From the NCBI GenBank assembly GCA_910576655.1, contig CAJTJC010000005.1:48835-112834 (forward strand): DNA of 64,000 nucleotides, written 5' to 3'. Source of the DNA: an uncultured Christensenella sp. (GTDB lineage Bacteria > Bacillota > Clostridia > Christensenellales > Borkfalkiaceae). Positions 60,755 through 64,000 of the stretch are shown piece by piece (position 1 is the first letter of the stretch; the number at the start of each line of letters is the position of its first letter). The notes beneath the pieces are model-generated. The model saw only the letters and a program-made list of their open reading frames with translations. It was not told the DNA's origin and did no database searches. A program made the position numbers and the translations under genes.

Positions 60755-63658
60755 TTATTTTTCAATCGCAGCCAGCATACTTCTCAGCCTAATCTTCACT
60801 ACGCCGAGATTGTTTATTTCGTCAATTTTTATCTGGGTATACAGCTTGCCGTTCTTTTCGAGTATGGCGCGCACCTCGTCCGCGGTAATCGCATCCAGTC
60901 CGCAACCGAACGAGACGAGCTGAACTAAATTTACGTTTTTGGTTTTAGCCGCAAAGTCTGCGGCACGGTAAAGACGGGCGTGATAAGTCCACTGGTTAAG
61001 CACGTTGACCTTTACCGCATCGCCCTTATCGAACACGCTGTCCTCGGACAGCACCGCGATATTCAAAGAAGTAAGCAGCTTGTTTATTCCGTGATTTATT
61101 TCGTTGTCGAGGTGGTAAGGTCTTCCCGCAAGTATTATCACCTGCCTGCCCTCTTCGCGGGCGCGGGCAAGAATTTCGTCGGCACGGCGACAAACGTCTT
61201 TATGATAATTTTCAAGCGCGGAAAAGCCTGCGCCAAGCGCATTTCTGACCGCACGCTTTTTCACCCCGTACTTCTTTAATGCCGAATACAGTTTCTTTAC
61301 GGTGTTGTCGCGCGCGTTCAAATCGAGATACGGCATTAAAAAGTTGTCGACGGAAAGCCTGTCGTTATTTGCCTTCAACAGCTCGGGATAATACGCCACG
61401 ACGGGACAGTTATAGTGATTAACCGAACAATGCTCGTCTAAATTATAGCTTTCGCAGGGCATAAAAATGAAGTCCACGCCGCTGTCCAGCAAACTCTCTA
61501 TATGTCCGTGAATAAGCTTTGCTGGATAACACGCAGTATCCGAAGCGACAGTATGCTGACCCTTGAAATAAAGATTGCGCGAGGATTTTTCGCTCAGCAC
61601 GACCTCGAAGCCAAGACTCTCGAAAAAGCTTGCCCAAAGTGGAAGCTGCTCGTACATACCGAGTTGAAGCGGCAATCCGACCTTGTATTTTCCTTTCGTG
61701 CCCTTGACCGCTTCAAGCAACCTTTGCTGTTTATACGTATATATGTCGAGGTCGCAATTAGCAGGCTTCAACCCCGCTCCGCGCTCGCACTTGTTCCCCG
61801 ATATGAACCTTCTGCCGTCGCCGAAGCCGATAATGTTTATATTGCAGTTCGACGTACAGCCGTGGCAGTTAGACGACCGCGACGTATATGTAAAGCTTTC
61901 AAGCTGCTCCGCACCGATAATCGTGCTTGCGACGGGCGCCTTTTCCTTTGCATAGAGAGCAGCGCCGAACGCGCCCATAAGTCCCGCAATGCCGGGACGC
62001 GTAACCAACTTGCCCGTTTCTTTTTCAAACGCGCGCAAAACCGCGTCGTTCAAAAAGGTGCCTCCCTGAACGACTATGTTCTCGCCCAACTCAGAAGCGT
62101 TCGCCGCCCTTATTACCTTATAGACGGCGTTTTTGACTATTGCCGACGAAAGCCCGGCGGAAATATCGTCTACCTCCGCGCCCTCTTTCTGCGCCTGCTT
62201 TACCGCGCTGTTCATAAATACCGTACAGCGCGAGCCCAGTTCTACGGGGTGACGCGCAAACAGTCCCTGCTGCGAGAATACGTCAATTTCCATTCCCATA
62301 GCCTTGGCAAAGGTCTGAATGAACGAGCCGCAGCCAGACGAGCACGCCTCGTTAAGCATAATCGAATCTATCGCGCCGTTCTTGATTTTAAAGCACTTTA
62401 TATCCTGCCCGCCTATATCGATAATGAAATCGACGTCGGGATTGAAATGCAGCGCAGCTTTGAAATGGGCAACCGTTTCGACGATTCCGAAATCGGCATT
62501 AAGCGCGCTTTTTATAAGGTCCTCGCCGTAACCCGTAACCGCACAGGAGCATATATTCAGTCTGCCGCCGCCAAGCGCGTAAATTTCTTTAAGCTTTTTG
62601 ACTATCACGTCCAGCGGCTGACCGTTGTTTGACTGATAATGCGAATACAATATCTTACAGTCGGGCGTAATGAGTATCAGCTTAGTCGTGGTCGAGCCCG
62701 AATCTATACCGAGATAGCAGTCACCCGAATAGCTCTGCACGTCGGCAAATTGCAAATCTGTCGCACGGTGACGCTTTACGAATTCCGCATACTCTTCCTT
62801 GCTAGAAAACAGCGGCGCCCCCGTCTCGATACCGTCGCTGTCCTTTACGTTTTCTATCAGAGAAATTATTTCGTCAAGGCTTCTCGCCCTCTGTCCCGCG
62901 GAACCCAGCGCAGCGCCTATCGCCATAAAATGGGGAGCGTTTTCGGGGAACACCGCGTTTTCGTCAGACAGCTTCAAGGTATCCTTAAAGGCTTTTCTAA
63001 GACCCTTTAAAAAATACAAGGGTCCGCCGAGGAACAGCACCTTACCCTTGATTCGGCGTCCCTGCGCAAGTCCGGATACGGTCTGGTCTACGACCGCCTG
63101 AAAAATGGACGCGGAAATATCTTCCTTGCGCGCGCCCTGATTTATCAGCGGCTGAATATCGGATTTTGCAAATACCCCGCAGCGCGAAGCTATCGGGTAA
63201 ATTTTCTCGGCTTTCAAAGCGTATTCATCCATTTGAGCAACAGAAATGTTCAAAAGCGTAGCCATCTGGTCGATAAACGCGCCGGTACCGCCCGCGCAGC
63301 TTCCGTTCATGCGCTGCTCGGTTCCGCCCGTTATGAATATAATTTTGGCGTCCTCGCCGCCAAGCTCGACAGCCGCGTCCGCGTCGGGATAAAACCTGCG
63401 AATAGCAATAAAGGCAGACTGAACCTCCTGCACGAAGTTCAGTCCGCTCCTTTCGGAAAGTCCCAGTCCCGCGCTGCCCGTTATGCTTACCGCATAATCT
63501 CCGCCGAACTTTTTGCGCACCGCTTTAAGCTCGGAAAGCACCGTTTCCTTTACGCACGCATAATGCCGCACGTAGGACTTATATAATATTTTTTCACCGT
63601 CAAGCGCCGCGACCTTGACTGTCGTCGAGCCGACGTCTATACCGAGAAGTTTCGCCAT
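60755..63658 (-). CDS. BadF/BcrA-type double activase ATPase with DUF2229 region
   Basis: The 967-residue protein has two ASKHA ATPase domains in tandem. The first opens GIDVGSTTVK and carries NGSCAGGTGAF; the second (from ~residue 318) opens GIDSGSTTTK and carries NEACSSGCGSF. These cysteines bind the bridging [4Fe-4S] cluster in the family. From ~650 on there is a DUF2229-like part ('KVGLPLQLGMYEQLPLW', 'FMPCESYNLDEHCSVNHYNCPVV' region). Such activators inject an electron into a 2-hydroxyacyl-CoA dehydratase at the cost of ATP. In most relatives this and the next gene are one polypeptide. Confidence 0.88.
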   Translation of the reverse strand: MAKLLGIDVGSTTVKVAALDGEKILYKSYVRHYACVKETVLSELKAVRKKFGGDYAVSITGSAGLGLSERSGLNFVQEVQSAFIAIRRFYPDADAAVELGGEDAKIIFITGGTEQRMNGSCAGGTGAFIDQMATLLNISVAQMDEYALKAEKIYPIASRCGVFAKSDIQPLINQGARKEDISASIFQAVVDQTVSGLAQGRRIKGKVLFLGGPLYFLKGLRKAFKDTLKLSDENAVFPENAPHFMAIGAALGSAGQRARSLDEIISLIENVKDSDGIETGAPLFSSKEEYAEFVKRHRATDLQFADVQSYSGDCYLGIDSGSTTTKLILITPDCKILYSHYQSNNGQPLDVIVKKLKEIYALGGGRLNICSCAVTGYGEDLIKSALNADFGIVETVAHFKAALHFNPDVDFIIDIGGQDIKCFKIKNGAIDSIMLNEACSSGCGSFIQTFAKAMGMEIDVFSQQGLFARHPVELGSRCTVFMNSAVKQAQKEGAEVDDISAGLSSAIVKNAVYKVIRAANASELGENIVVQGGTFLNDAVLRAFEKETGKLVTRPGIAGLMGAFGAALYAKEKAPVASTIIGAEQLESFTYTSRSSNCHGCTSNCNINIIGFGDGRRFISGNKCERGAGLKPANCDLDIYTYKQQRLLEAVKGTKGKYKVGLPLQLGMYEQLPLWASFFESLGFEVVLSEKSSRNLYFKGQHTVASDTACYPAKLIHGHIESLLDSGVDFIFMPCESYNLDEHCSVNHYNCPVVAYYPELLKANNDRLSVDNFLMPYLDLNARDNTVKKLYSALKKYGVKKRAVRNALGAGFSALENYHKDVCRRADEILARAREEGRQVIILAGRPYHLDNEINHGINKLLTSLNIAVLSEDSVFDKGDAVKVNVLNQWTYHARLYRAADFAAKTKNVNLVQLVSFGCGLDAITADEVRAILEKNGKLYTQIKIDEINNLGVVKIRLRSMLAAIEK

Positions 63659-63688
63659 TATTAATCCGACAACGTTTTTATTTTAATT

Positions 63689-63717
63689 ATTATATCATTA
63701 AATTGCCGAATTTTCAA
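63689..63717 (-). promoter_or_regulatory. SigmaA promoter of the activase operon
   Basis: TTGAAA (63717-63712), 17 bases, TATAAT (63694-63689), immediately after the spoIIID stop codon. Confidence 0.7.
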
Positions 63718-63719
63718 AT

Positions 63720-63983
63720 TTATTGTTGTGAAAATATTGTAAATTTATATTTGTTTTTGGTCGCCATACCGCCGCGAATATGCCTTTCGGACAGATTTTT
63801 ATTCAACACCTCGCGCACCTCTTTAAAAAGCTGACCGTCAATATCCCTAAGCCGCTCCGTTACGTCCTTATGTACGGTAGATTTGGAAATATTGAAATGC
63901 GTCGCGCACGCCCGTACCGTAGCATAAGTCTCTATAATGTATTCCGCTTCCTTTATCACGCGTTCAGATATGTAATCCCACAT
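63720..63983 (-). CDS. spoIIID: Sporulation transcription factor SpoIIID
   Basis: The 87-residue protein has the SpoIIID opening 'ISERVIKEAEYIIETYATVRACA' and an HTH (HFNISKSTVHKDV, residues ~29-41), ending in a basic tail. In spore formers it acts in the mother cell as a switch of SigE/SigK gene expression. Its presence suggests an endospore-forming lineage, although sporulation itself is not shown. GGAG lies ~10 bases before the ATG. Confidence 0.95.
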   Translation of the reverse strand: MWDYISERVIKEAEYIIETYATVRACATHFNISKSTVHKDVTERLRDIDGQLFKEVREVLNKNLSERHIRGGMATKNKYKFTIFSQQ

Positions 63984-64000
63984 GGCAAGCTCCGATATTA

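Overview
The window looks like a chromosomal segment of a spore-forming, probably gut-associated, uncultured Clostridia-type Bacillota. The evidence is a SpoIIID gene, a T-box leader upstream of ileS, strong Shine-Dalgarno sequences, SigmaA-type promoters with 17-bp spacers, a SigB/RsbV/RsbW module, and SecA with a C-terminal zinc motif. No rRNA, tRNA, IS element, prophage or CRISPR array was seen.

Layout. 1-7875 (minus, cut by the window edge) encodes a giant membrane-anchored surface protein with ~225-residue repeats. 8065-9008 is a divergent minD-minE pair. 9024-13972 holds an S41 protease with a small PucR-type HTH gene, a polytopic membrane protein with a long Glu/Pro tail, and a nucleotidyltransferase. 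14064-15809 is a compact RsbV / degenerate RsbW / SigB / intact RsbW operon with a SigB-like promoter of its own. 15878-24252 holds an RluA synthase, feoA-feoB, ileS with an Ile T-box, tsaD and prfB. 24334-37176 contains a tail-anchored protein, secA, then plsX-rnc-smc-ftsY, and recF with PHP and VanW genes. recF is divergent from dnaA-mnmG (37269-40487), and dnaN is absent. 40525-45821 is an operon for a membrane protein, a methyltransferase, Hsp33, a TPR protein and a helical-repeat protein.

The outstanding region is 45978-58780, one co-directional and mostly tightly spaced gene set. In transcription order it encodes: an SPFH protein with zinc ribbons; a small helical protein; two coiled-coil proteins that resemble eukaryotic ESCRT-III subunits (one like Snf7, one like CHMP1 with a MIM1-like tail); a zinc-ribbon/TPR/TIR membrane protein; a decayed TIR fragment; a MIT-like/CbbX/Vps4-like double AAA+ ATPase; a zinc-ribbon trypsin-like protease; and a 1656-residue protein with a TIR domain, one membrane span, BspA-type leucine-rich repeats, twelve ~51-residue repeats and a glycine-rich tail. 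A divergent XRE regulator (58952-59290) is separated from it by four operator-like sites, one lying exactly between the -35 and -10 of the operon promoter. I read this as a regulated bacterial ESCRT-like membrane remodelling or defence system coupled to TIR sensors. The individual domains are seen in the sequence; the joint function is inference.

59468-63658 encodes a split two-gene version of the large BadF/BcrA-type acyl-CoA dehydratase activase, and 63720-63983 is spoIIID.
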